DNA of 52,942 nt, from contig JBBQVL010000022.1 in the NCBI GenBank assembly GCA_038211615.1, positions 1 to 52,942 on the forward strand. Direction: 5' to 3'. Made by a program: the position numbers and the translations under genes. The stretch is from DASWJZ01 sp038211615. Lineage in GTDB: Bacteria; Pseudomonadota; Alphaproteobacteria; Rhizobiales; Afifellaceae. Under the pieces are notes generated by a model. It worked only from the letters and a program-made list of their open reading frames with translations. It was not told the origin of the DNA and did not search any database. This document shows positions 26,276 through 33,613 of this stretch, piece after piece (the first letter of the stretch is position 1; each line of letters begins with the position of its first letter).

Positions 26276-26303
26276 AGCCTTTCAATTAACCTCTTAGTCA
26301 TAT
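26276..26303. repeat. Right copy of the imperfect direct repeat flanking the GSCFA gene
   Basis: Partner of 24254-24282; 25 of 29 aligned positions agree. It lies 77 bp upstream of the glmS start and may include native glmS promoter sequence. Confidence 0.5.
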
Positions 26304-26380
26304 TCTGACATTGCTTTTGATTTCCGCGCCGGGCGGGCGTTCCCTACATGCTTGGCGGGTGGTGCGAGGAGAAGTGCGGG

Positions 26381-28207
26381 ATGTGCGGGATCGTCGGCAT
26401 TCTCGGGTTGGGGCCGGTTGCCCCGCAGCTCGTGGACGCGCTGAAGCGGCTTGAATATCGCGGCTACGATTCCGCCGGCATCGCGACGCTGGAGGGCGGA
26501 TTGCTCTCCCGCCGCCGTGCGGAAGGCAAGCTCATCAATCTGGAAGCGCGGCTGCGCGCCGAGCCGCTCGCCGGCAATGCCGGCATCGGCCATACCCGCT
26601 GGGCGACGCACGGCGCGCCGACTGAATCGAACGCGCATCCGCATGCGACCGATCGCGTTGCCATCGTTCACAACGGCATCATCGAGAATTTTCAGGCGCT
26701 GCGGCGCGAGATCAAGGCCGCCGGCCGCGTGCTCGCGAGCGAGACCGACACCGAGGTCGTGGCGCATCTCATCACCATGGCTCTCGACCGCGGGCTGAAG
26801 CCGGTCGAGGCGATGGCGGAAACCTTGAAGCGGCTGGAAGGCGCGTTCGCACTCGCCGTGCTCTTCGCCGGCGAGGATGATCTGCTGGTCGCAGCGCGCC
26901 GCGGGTCGCCACTCGCCGTGGGTCACGGCGACGGCGAGATGTTTTTGGGCTCCGACGCCATCGCGCTCGCGCCATTCACGCAGGCGATCACCTATCTCGA
27001 AGATGGCGACTGGGCGGTCATCACCCGGCATTCGGTGCAGATCTTCAACGACAAGGGGAAAGCGGTCGAGCGGCCGATCGTGCATGCGGTTGCCGCAAGC
27101 CTCACCGTCGACAAGGGCAATCACCGCCACTTCATGCTGAAGGAGATCTACGAGCAGCCGGAAGTGATCTCCCACACGCTCGCCCACTATCTCGATTTCA
27201 CCACCGGCCGGGCGGCGCTCCCGAAAGACGCGCCGGTCGATTTCTCCCGCATCAGCCGGCTGATGATGTCGGCCTGCGGCACGGCCAGCTTCGCCGGCCA
27301 CATCGGAAAATACTGGTTCGAAAAACTCGCCCGGCTGCCGGTCGAGATCGATATCGCCTCGGAATTCCGCTACCGCGAGATGCCGCTCGACCAGGACGGC
27401 TTGGCACTCTTCATCTCGCAGTCGGGCGAAACCGCCGACACGCTCGCCGCGCTCCGCTACTGCCAGAGCGCCGGGCAGAAGATCGGCGCGATCGTCAACG
27501 TGCCGACGTCCTCCATCGGGCGCGCGGCGGACTACCTGCTGCCGACGCTTGCCGGCCCGGAGATCGGCGTCGCCTCGACGAAGGCCTTCACCTGCCAGCT
27601 CACCGTGCTCTTCGCGCTCGCCGTCAACGCGGCGCGCCAGCGCGGAAAGATTTCCGCGGCGGAGGAGGAGCGCCTCGTCGGCGCGGCGATCGAGGTGCCC
27701 CGCCACGCTGCCCGGGCGCTGAAGCTCGAAGCGGAAATCGAAGCGCTCGCGAAGGAGCTTTCGAAGGCTTCCGGCGTCCTCTATCTCGGCCGCGGCACCT
27801 CCTATCCGCTGGCGCTCGAAGGGGCGCTGAAGCTGAAGGAAATCTCTTACATCCATGCCGAGGGCTACGCCGCCGGCGAGCTGAAGCACGGGCCGATCGC
27901 GCTGATCGACGAGACGGTGCCGGTGATCGTCATCGCGCCGCACGATCATCTCTTCGAGAAGACCGTCTCCAACATGCAGGAAGTGGCGGCGCGCGGCGGC
28001 AAGATCATCCTGTTGACCGACCGCCGCGGCGCGGAGGAAGCGTCGCTGAAAACGATGGCGACGCTGGTGCTGCCGGACATGGCGCCGGAGGTCGCGCCGA
28101 TCGTCTATTCCATTCCGGTGCAACTCCTAGCCTATCACACCGCGGTGGTGCGTGGCACGGACGTCGACCAGCCGCGCAACCTCGCGAAATCGGTCACGGT
28201 CGAGTAA
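26381..28207 (+). CDS. glmS: Glutamine-fructose-6-phosphate aminotransferase (isomerizing)
   Basis: 608 aa starting at ATG 26381 so that the nucleophile Cys follows Met (MCGIVGILG); an in-frame ATG at 26348 would bury that Cys and is rejected. The N-terminal glutaminase domain has RWATHG and SNAHPH-type motifs; two SIS sugar-isomerase domains follow (SACGTASFAGH, SQSGETADT, YLGRGTSYPLALEGALKLKE) and the canonical end LAKSVTVE. First step of hexosamine synthesis, making GlcN-6-P for GlmU downstream in the pathway. GAGGAG upstream serves as ribosome site. Confidence 0.97.
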   Translation: MCGIVGILGLGPVAPQLVDALKRLEYRGYDSAGIATLEGGLLSRRRAEGKLINLEARLRAEPLAGNAGIGHTRWATHGAPTESNAHPHATDRVAIVHNGIIENFQALRREIKAAGRVLASETDTEVVAHLITMALDRGLKPVEAMAETLKRLEGAFALAVLFAGEDDLLVAARRGSPLAVGHGDGEMFLGSDAIALAPFTQAITYLEDGDWAVITRHSVQIFNDKGKAVERPIVHAVAASLTVDKGNHRHFMLKEIYEQPEVISHTLAHYLDFTTGRAALPKDAPVDFSRISRLMMSACGTASFAGHIGKYWFEKLARLPVEIDIASEFRYREMPLDQDGLALFISQSGETADTLAALRYCQSAGQKIGAIVNVPTSSIGRAADYLLPTLAGPEIGVASTKAFTCQLTVLFALAVNAARQRGKISAAEEERLVGAAIEVPRHAARALKLEAEIEALAKELSKASGVLYLGRGTSYPLALEGALKLKEISYIHAEGYAAGELKHGPIALIDETVPVIVIAPHDHLFEKTVSNMQEVAARGGKIILLTDRRGAEEASLKTMATLVLPDMAPEVAPIVYSIPVQLLAYHTAVVRGTDVDQPRNLAKSVTVE

Positions 28208-28335
28208 GTTCGCCTCGCGTCTCTCTTCCCCCGACCTTGCGGGGCGCGGCCAACTGTCCGACACTGGATCGGGGGCCGTCGTGACGCGTTGAGGGGGTAG
28301 TCGGAGCGTTGCTCCGGCGGGCCCGGAGCCCGTGC

Positions 28336-29061
28336 ATGGATCTTGAAGACCTCGTCCAGAAGGCCGCGCCGCCGCCGATCAGGCGGGCGCCGCTGCGCGT
28401 CCGGCTCCGGAACTATTTCCTCACCGGCATCGTCGTTGCCGCGCCGGTCGGGATCACGGTCTACCTGACCTGGACCTTCGTCCACTGGGTCGACAGCCGG
28501 GTTAAGCCGCTCATCCCGCGCATCTACAGCCCGGACAATTACCTGCCGTTCTCCGTGCCCGGCGTCGGCCTGATCTTCGCGATCCTGGTGCTGACGCTGC
28601 TCGGCTTCCTCACCGCGAACTTCGTCGGCCGCACCATCGTTTCCTACGGCGAGAGCCTGCTCGACCGGGTTCCGCTGGTGCGCAATCTCTACCGCGGCCT
28701 GCGCCAGCTCTTCCAGACCGCCCTGTCGCATACGAGCCGCTCCTTCCAGGAGGTGGCGCTGATCGAATATCCGCGGAAGGGTGTGTGGCGGGTCGGCTTC
28801 GTCGCCACCCGGTCGAAGGGCGAGATCAGCGAGCGCTTTCCGGAGAAGGAGATGATGGCGGTGTTCATCCCGAACACGCCGAACATCACCGCCGGCTTTC
28901 TCACCTTTGTGCCACGAAGCGATGTCACGATCCTCAGGATGAGCCTTGAGGAAGCTGCGAAGATGATCATATCGGCCGGGCTGGTGACGCCGGACCAGGC
29001 GCGGCTGGAGAATATTCCGCCGGGTCCGCAGGAGAAGCAGATTTCGGAGGCGGCGGAGTGA
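28336..29061 (+). CDS. DUF502 family inner-membrane protein
   Basis: 241 aa from ATG 28336. Two transmembrane helices at about 26-48 (FLTGIVVAAPVGITVYLTW) and 70-98 (VPGVGLIFAILVLTLLGFLT) flank a short loop, followed by a cytosolic domain with LLDRVPLVRNLYRGLRQL, FIPNTPNITAGFLTFVPRSD and LRMSLEEAAKMIISAG, all typical of DUF502. Function unknown, but the gene lies between glmS and recG in many alphaproteobacteria, as here. The stop overlaps a GTG that precedes the next gene. Confidence 0.92.
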   Translation: MDLEDLVQKAAPPPIRRAPLRVRLRNYFLTGIVVAAPVGITVYLTWTFVHWVDSRVKPLIPRIYSPDNYLPFSVPGVGLIFAILVLTLLGFLTANFVGRTIVSYGESLLDRVPLVRNLYRGLRQLFQTALSHTSRSFQEVALIEYPRKGVWRVGFVATRSKGEISERFPEKEMMAVFIPNTPNITAGFLTFVPRSDVTILRMSLEEAAKMIISAGLVTPDQARLENIPPGPQEKQISEAAE

Positions 29062-29066
29062 ATTTC

Positions 29067-29468
29067 ATGATGCGCAATCTTCTCGGCGCAGGCCTCGCGC
29101 TTGCCGTGTCCACCGCGACGGCGCTTGCCGTCCAGGCGCCGCCGCTGCCGGCCGCCGCGAAGAAGCTTTCGCCGCAAGCAATCGTGAAGCTCTACGACGG
29201 CAGGACCTTCAGCTTCACGACCTACACGTTCTTCGGCGTCGCGACGGGCACCGTCACCTACGATTTCAAGACGAAGACGAACCACGGCTCCTACGCGATG
29301 GGGTCGCATCACGGCGCGATCGACGGGGTAATCCGCCTGAGCGGCGACAAGTTCTGCTACAAGGTGAAGCTCGACAGCGAGCACTGCGACTTTGTCTACA
29401 TGGCCGGCGGCACGATCTACGACGTCGATCCGGGCGGCACGGTGCGCAGCGTGAACGTGCCGCAATGA
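29067..29468 (+). CDS. Small exported protein of unknown function
   Basis: 133 aa from ATG 29067 (a second ATG follows at 29070 and a GTG at 29058 overlaps the DUF502 stop). A signal peptide covers about residues 1-25 (LLGAGLALAVSTATALAV). The mature part begins with a short Pro/Ala segment and then KLYDGRTFSFTTYTFFGVATGTVTYDF, a strand-rich pattern, and two Cys (FCYKV and EHCDF) that could pair. Likely periplasmic. No family recognised. Probably cotranscribed with DUF502. Confidence 0.75.
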   Translation: MMRNLLGAGLALAVSTATALAVQAPPLPAAAKKLSPQAIVKLYDGRTFSFTTYTFFGVATGTVTYDFKTKTNHGSYAMGSHHGAIDGVIRLSGDKFCYKVKLDSEHCDFVYMAGGTIYDVDPGGTVRSVNVPQ

Positions 29469-29469
29469 C

Positions 29470-30054
29470 GTGGGCGGGAAACGGGGGGAGAACCGCCTCC
29501 ATGACCACCGCTTCCATGCAGCCCCCCCGACCGTTACGCTTCGCCGCGCGGCTCTTGCCCTTCTCGTCGGCTCGCTTCTCGGTGCGATGCTGATTCAATT
29601 CTCCGGCATTCTGCCGTCGCTGATCTTCGAGCGCGACGAATTGCTGAGCCAGTGGAGGCCGAGCGATGCGCAGGTCATGGCGATCCTCTTCGCCGCGACC
29701 TGGATCGTCTTCGCGGCGGGGCTGGCGGTCTTCGGTATTCCGCTCTGGTGGATATGCCATCGCCTCGGCCGGCGGAGCGCGCGGACAGCCCTGGCGCTTG
29801 GTTTCCTCGCGACCTTCCTGGTATCGCTGATTCTCAACGGTCCGCCGCTCGTCTACGGCGGTAACAACGCCTCCTACGGCGATGGCGGTGGGATGGCCAT
29901 TTCCGAAGCGATTCTCGCGCCCGACGGATCGTATCGCGCGCTCTGGGACTCGTTCGAGTTCGCCCTGCTCGGCGCGGCGGTCGCAGGCCTTGTCTGGCGG
30001 CTCGCCTATCGCGGGCCATCCGTGCGCTGGAACATCATCCCGGGGCGGGAATAG
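29470..30054 (+). CDS. Four-helix membrane protein, tandem paralog A (5' end probably frameshifted)
   Basis: About 170-194 aa with four transmembrane helices (ALALLVGSLLGAMLIQF; VMAILFAATWIVFAAGLAVF; ALALGFLATFLVSLIL; FALLGAAVAGLVWRLAY). It is clearly related to the next gene (shared GSL-GA, LGF-ATFLVSLIL and GG-ISE/S patterns). The frame is open from GTG 29470, but its first 18 residues look non-coding and have no ribosome site. ATG 29501, with GGGGGAG upstream, starts MTTASMQPP in another frame and would join the conserved frame if the C-run at 29522-29528 had one more base. That reading matches the paralog's N-terminus better. Function unknown. Confidence 0.75.
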   Translation: MGGKRGENRLHDHRFHAAPPTVTLRRAALALLVGSLLGAMLIQFSGILPSLIFERDELLSQWRPSDAQVMAILFAATWIVFAAGLAVFGIPLWWICHRLGRRSARTALALGFLATFLVSLILNGPPLVYGGNNASYGDGGGMAISEAILAPDGSYRALWDSFEFALLGAAVAGLVWRLAYRGPSVRWNIIPGRE

Positions 30055-30062
30055 CCGCAGAA

Positions 30063-30575
30063 ATGGATCGCAGCGCAGCCCCAATACTTACTGTTCGACG
30101 GTCGATGTTTGCGCTCTTTGTTGGGTCGCTGGTCGGAGCGGCTCTCGTTCCCGTCCTCCATCTCGGCACAGTTTTGGTCATGGCGCCGCGCGAGCTTGCG
30201 GCACAGTGGCAGGCGGGAGACGTCGTTTTCCTGGCCCTCGAATTTGGCGTCGCCTGGTGCGTTTTCGCGATCGGCCTCTTCGCCGTCGGTGCGCCGGCCT
30301 GGTGGGCTCTTCATCGCGCGCGAGTGCGCAGCAGAGTTGCAGCCGTCACGCTCGGCTTTGTCGCGACGTTTCTCGTATCCCTGATCTTGAGCAGCGCCCC
30401 TTTGAATTTTGGCGATTCCACTAGTTCATTCGGAGACAGCGGTGGAGAGACGATCTCGAACGGGCGGCTCACCACCTACGGCTGGATGAGTGCAATCTAC
30501 GGATCTTCCCAAACCGCTGTGATCGGGGCAATCGTGGCGCTGGTGGTTTGGTGGATAGCCTATCGTCGAAGATAG
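30063..30575 (+). CDS. Four-helix membrane protein, tandem paralog B
   Basis: 170 aa from ATG 30063, eight bases after paralog A. Four hydrophobic helices (MFALFVGSLVGAALVPVL; VFLALEFGVAWCVFAIGLFAV; AVTLGFVATFLVSLIL; TAVIGAIVALVVWWIAY), with a Ser/Gly-rich extramembrane loop (NFGDSTSSFGDSGGE) after the third. Similarity to paralog A over the whole length shows a tandem duplication. No domain recognised. The pair is inserted between the DUF502 block and recG, which are usually close. The stop abuts the end of recG on the other strand. Confidence 0.8.
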   Translation: MDRSAAPILTVRRSMFALFVGSLVGAALVPVLHLGTVLVMAPRELAAQWQAGDVVFLALEFGVAWCVFAIGLFAVGAPAWWALHRARVRSRVAAVTLGFVATFLVSLILSSAPLNFGDSTSSFGDSGGETISNGRLTTYGWMSAIYGSSQTAVIGAIVALVVWWIAYRRR

Positions 30576-32669
30576 CTATCCCGCCCGCATCAGCCGCACC
30601 GCTTCATCGCGGCCGAAGAGATAGAGCAGCAGGCGCAGCGCCTCGGCCCGCTCGGAAGTGAAATCCGGGTCGCGGGCGAGCGCCAGTTTCGCCTCGTCGC
30701 GGGCGACCTCCAGCAACTCGCTGTGCACCTCGGGAAGCGCAAGCCGGAAACCGGGCACTCCGGATTGCCGCGTGCCGAGCACGTCACCTTCGCCGCGCAG
30801 CCGGAGATCTTCTTCCGCGATGCGGAACCCGTCCTCGGTCTCGCGCATGATGGCGATCCGCGCCTTCGCCGTCTCGCCAAGCGGCGCGCGATAGAGGAGC
30901 AGGCAAACCGAGCGCTTTTCCCCGCGCCCGACCCGTCCGCGAAGCTGGTGCAGCTGCGCGAGCCCGAAGCGCTCGGCGTGCTCGATGACGATGATGGTCG
31001 CGTCGCTCACGTCGACGCCGACCTCGATCACGGTCGTGGCAACGAGGATCGCGATGTCCCCGGCGCGGAACCGTTCCATCATGCGGTCTTTCTCGGACGG
31101 CTTCATGCGGCCGTGGACCAGCCCGACGCGCGCGCCGAATTCGGTGCTGAGCTTGGCGAAGCGGCTCTCGGCCGCCTCCAGGTCGCTCTCCTCGGATTCC
31201 GCCACCAGCGGACAGACCCAGTAGGCCTTGTCGCCCGCCTCGATGGCGCTGCCGATCCGCGCCACCACCTCCTCCACGCGCGAGAGCGGCACGGCGCGGG
31301 TGTCGATCGGCTGGCGGCCGGCCGGCTTCTCGGTGAGCCGCGAGACATCCATATCGCCGAAATAGGAGAGGACGAGGGTGCGCGGGATCGGCGTCGCGGT
31401 CATCACCAGCGTGTCGGGTGATGCGCCCTTGGCGGATAGCGCCAGCCGCTGGTGCACGCCGAAGCGGAGCTGCTCGTCGACCACCGCCAGGCCAAGCTTC
31501 AGAAATTCCACGCCGGTCTGGAACAGCGCATGCGTGCCGATCGCGATCTGCACGGAGCCATCCACGATCTTCTGTAGGGATGTTGCCCGATCGGCGGCGC
31601 GGTCGCCGCCCGTCAGCAGCGCGACCTCGATTCCTGCCGCGGCGGCGAGCGGCGCGATGGTGGCGAAATGCTGCCGCGCCAGAAGCTCGGTCGGCGCCAT
31701 CAGCGCGGCCTGCCCGCCGGCCTCGACGACATCCGCCATCGCGATCAGCGCGACGATGGTCTTTCCCGAGCCGACGTCGCCCTGCAGCAGCCTCAGCATC
31801 CGCGTCTCGCCCGCAAGGTCACCCTCGATCTCGGTGAGCGCCTGTCGCTGCGAAGCCGTGAGGCTGAAGGTGAGGGCGGCCTCGATCCGTGCTCGCAGCC
31901 GCCCGGAAGCGCGCCAGGCGGTGCCGCGTCCCCGCTTCAGGCTGGCGCGGACGAGAAGCAGCGCGAGCTGACTCGCCAGAAGCTCGTCGAACGCCAGCCG
32001 CTGCCAGGCCGGGCCGGTCGGGCCCGACGCCTCAATCCGCTCGGGGCGGTGCGCCAGCCTGAGCCCGCTCGCGAAGGACGGCCAGGCGCGGGCGGCAAGG
32101 ATATCCGGCGAGAGCCATTCGGGGAGTTCGGGCACGCGATCGAGCGCCGCGCCGATGGCGCGTCGCAGGATTTTCGGCGAAAGGCCGGCCGTCAGCCGGT
32201 AGACCGGCTCGAGCGCCGGCATCTCGGCGGCGCGCTCCGGCGGCAGCACGTAGTCCGGATGGCGGATCTGCGGCCGCATGTCGAACCATTCGACCTCGCC
32301 GCTGACGATCAGCCGCGCGCCGATCGGGTAGAGATTCTTCAGCCAGTCGGCCTGCGCCTTGAAATAGACCACCTGGATCGTGGCGTTGCCGTCTGCGAGC
32401 ACGATGCGCCACGGCCCGTCGAGGCTGCGTGGCTTCTCGATCCGCTCCACCACGCCTTCCACCGTGACCGGGCCGGACGGCGGCATCTCGTAGAGCGGCG
32501 GCCGGTTGCGGCGGTCTACGATGGCGGTCGGCAGGTGGAAGAGAACATCGCGGACGATGGCGTCATCCTCCGCGCCGACCACCCGGGCGATCAGCGCACC
32601 GGTCTTTGGTCCGACGCCCGGAAGCGACAGAGCCGAAGCGAAGAACGGATCGAGGCGGGAAGGGCGCAT
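30576..32669 (-). CDS. recG: ATP-dependent DNA helicase RecG
   Basis: 697 aa. RecG remodels stalled replication forks and branched recombination intermediates. The N-terminal wedge/OB region (GPVTVEGVVERIEKPRSLDGPW) precedes the SF2 helicase domains: Walker A LLQGDVGSGKTIVAL near 295-303, motif III TATPIPRTL, motif V TTVIEVGVDV and motif VI QLRGRVGRGE. Motif II reads VVDEQLRFGVHQR near 394, where other RecG proteins I know have DEQH. The gene converges on the paralog pair with no gap and has the usual alphaproteobacterial location near sdhE-mfd. Confidence 0.96.
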   Translation of the reverse strand: MRPSRLDPFFASALSLPGVGPKTGALIARVVGAEDDAIVRDVLFHLPTAIVDRRNRPPLYEMPPSGPVTVEGVVERIEKPRSLDGPWRIVLADGNATIQVVYFKAQADWLKNLYPIGARLIVSGEVEWFDMRPQIRHPDYVLPPERAAEMPALEPVYRLTAGLSPKILRRAIGAALDRVPELPEWLSPDILAARAWPSFASGLRLAHRPERIEASGPTGPAWQRLAFDELLASQLALLLVRASLKRGRGTAWRASGRLRARIEAALTFSLTASQRQALTEIEGDLAGETRMLRLLQGDVGSGKTIVALIAMADVVEAGGQAALMAPTELLARQHFATIAPLAAAAGIEVALLTGGDRAADRATSLQKIVDGSVQIAIGTHALFQTGVEFLKLGLAVVDEQLRFGVHQRLALSAKGASPDTLVMTATPIPRTLVLSYFGDMDVSRLTEKPAGRQPIDTRAVPLSRVEEVVARIGSAIEAGDKAYWVCPLVAESEESDLEAAESRFAKLSTEFGARVGLVHGRMKPSEKDRMMERFRAGDIAILVATTVIEVGVDVSDATIIVIEHAERFGLAQLHQLRGRVGRGEKRSVCLLLYRAPLGETAKARIAIMRETEDGFRIAEEDLRLRGEGDVLGTRQSGVPGFRLALPEVHSELLEVARDEAKLALARDPDFTSERAEALRLLLYLFGRDEAVRLMRAG

Positions 32670-32706
32670 GGCCTGTCAGTTCGGCGCGGTGGAGAGCATG
32701 ATGCGG

Positions 32707-32997
32707 TCAGATATGCCGCTTGATGTCCATTCGCTGATGAAGCACGCGCATGATTCGGATACCACTCGGAATCCTGATGAAGAAGATCACGTGGCTGGCG
32801 TGCTCGAACCGGAAATATCCCCTCCGTATCTGGTCGACACCGCGTGCCATCCCCGGCCGTTCGGCCAGAAGCAGAAAGCAGTCCCGGAGCGAGAGAAGGT
32901 ACTCGTCAGCTTTTCGCGCACCGAAAGAATCTGAAGAGTGGGCATAGATATCGTCGAGGTCGCGGTCCGCATGGCGGGTAAGTTCATACCGCGCCAT
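32707..32997 (-). CDS. parE: ParE/RelE-family toxin
   Basis: 96 aa with the ParE-like fold pattern: MARYELTRHADRDLDDIYAHSSDSFG at the N-terminus, LLLAERPGMARGVDQIRRGYFRF in the middle and HVIFFIRIPSGIRIMRVLHQRMD at the C-terminus. The start overlaps the end of the antitoxin gene by 14 bp, as in typical parDE pairs. ParE toxins act on DNA gyrase. Sequence appears full-length, so it is probably functional. Confidence 0.9.
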   Translation of the reverse strand: MARYELTRHADRDLDDIYAHSSDSFGARKADEYLLSLRDCFLLLAERPGMARGVDQIRRGYFRFEHASHVIFFIRIPSGIRIMRVLHQRMDIKRHI

Positions 32998-33223
32998 TCC
33001 GCATCTTTGCCTTGGCGTCAGCGATGATATCCTCGACCAGCCGTTGGCTCACCCCGCTGTTCTCCGCTTCTATCAGCGCCTCGACGAGAGCCTTGTGGCG
33101 CGCGCGGTCGTTGCGAATAAGGTCGTCGACATAGTCGTTCGCGTTCGCGAATTCGCCGCTCCTTACGCGGTCCTCGATCCAGCCCTGCAGCGGTTCTGAA
33201 ACCGAGACGTTCAGCTTAGCCAT
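32984..33223 (-). CDS. parD: ParD-family antitoxin
   Basis: 79 aa from ATG 33223 with AAGGGA upstream. The N-terminal ribbon-helix-helix (MAKLNVSVSEPLQGWIEDRV) binds DNA, and the C-terminal helices (ARHKALVEALIEAENSGVSQ) wrap the toxin. The frame remains open far upstream (to 34228), but that part is antisense to mfd and sdhE. ParD normally represses its own operon; the short gap to sdhE (33224-33310) would hold the promoter. Confidence 0.9.
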   Translation of the reverse strand: MAKLNVSVSEPLQGWIEDRVRSGEFANANDYVDDLIRNDRARHKALVEALIEAENSGVSQRLVEDIIADAKAKMRNGAV

Positions 33224-33310
33224 GGCAATCCCTTGTGAAACGAGCATAGCCGAGCGTCCGATGAGTTTCCACCGGTGCAAGCGCGCCCGATGCGGGCTAT
33301 TAGGACCGCC

Positions 33311-33613
33311 ATGACCGGCACCACCCGCTCCAGCCACGGCCTCGATCCGCGCCGCCGGCGCGCGCTGTTCCGCGCCTGGCACCGCGGAACGCGCGAGATG
33401 GACCTGATTTTGGGACCGTTCGCGGATGCCCATATAGAGGGCCTCGACGATCACGATCTCGCCGATTTCGAGGCGCTGATGGAGACGCCCGACGACGAGC
33501 TCTACACCTGGATCGTCGGCCGCGTTCCGGCGGCCCAAGATCTCCGGTCCCGCGTCTTCGATTCGATTGTCGCCTATCATTCCTCCCGCCCGCCGAACCA
33601 TGACCAAAGCTGA
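33311..33613 (+). CDS. sdhE: Succinate dehydrogenase assembly factor SdhE (DUF339)
   Basis: 100 aa from ATG 33311 with AGGA upstream. The family core RALFRAWHRGTREMDLILGPFAD contains the RGxxE motif (RGTRE) needed to promote FAD attachment to SdhA; ADFEALMETPDDELYTWIVG completes it. SdhE sits next to mfd and recG in most Hyphomicrobiales. The last codons overlap the mfd start by 14 bp. Confidence 0.93.
   Translation: MTGTTRSSHGLDPRRRRALFRAWHRGTREMDLILGPFADAHIEGLDDHDLADFEALMETPDDELYTWIVGRVPAAQDLRSRVFDSIVAYHSSRPPNHDQS

Larger units (their letters stand above)
26023..26380. other. Intergenic region upstream of glmS and of the GSCFA gene
   Basis: No gene is supported here. It holds a small inverted repeat TACCT-CT-AGGTA (26059-26070) close to the GSCFA start, the perfect 14-bp palindrome GGAACGGCCGTTCC (26141-26154), and the right copy of the flanking repeat (26276-26303). 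A GAGGAG ribosome site precedes glmS. There is no sign of a glmS ribozyme, as expected outside Firmicutes. Confidence 0.6.

Noticed and set aside
26155..26380. glmS ribozyme or other riboswitch before glmS
   Set aside because: No conserved ribozyme core seen; this element is confined mainly to Firmicutes.
26294..28123. 609-codon frame antisense to glmS
   Set aside because: GC-driven shadow; glmS motifs are complete on the plus strand.
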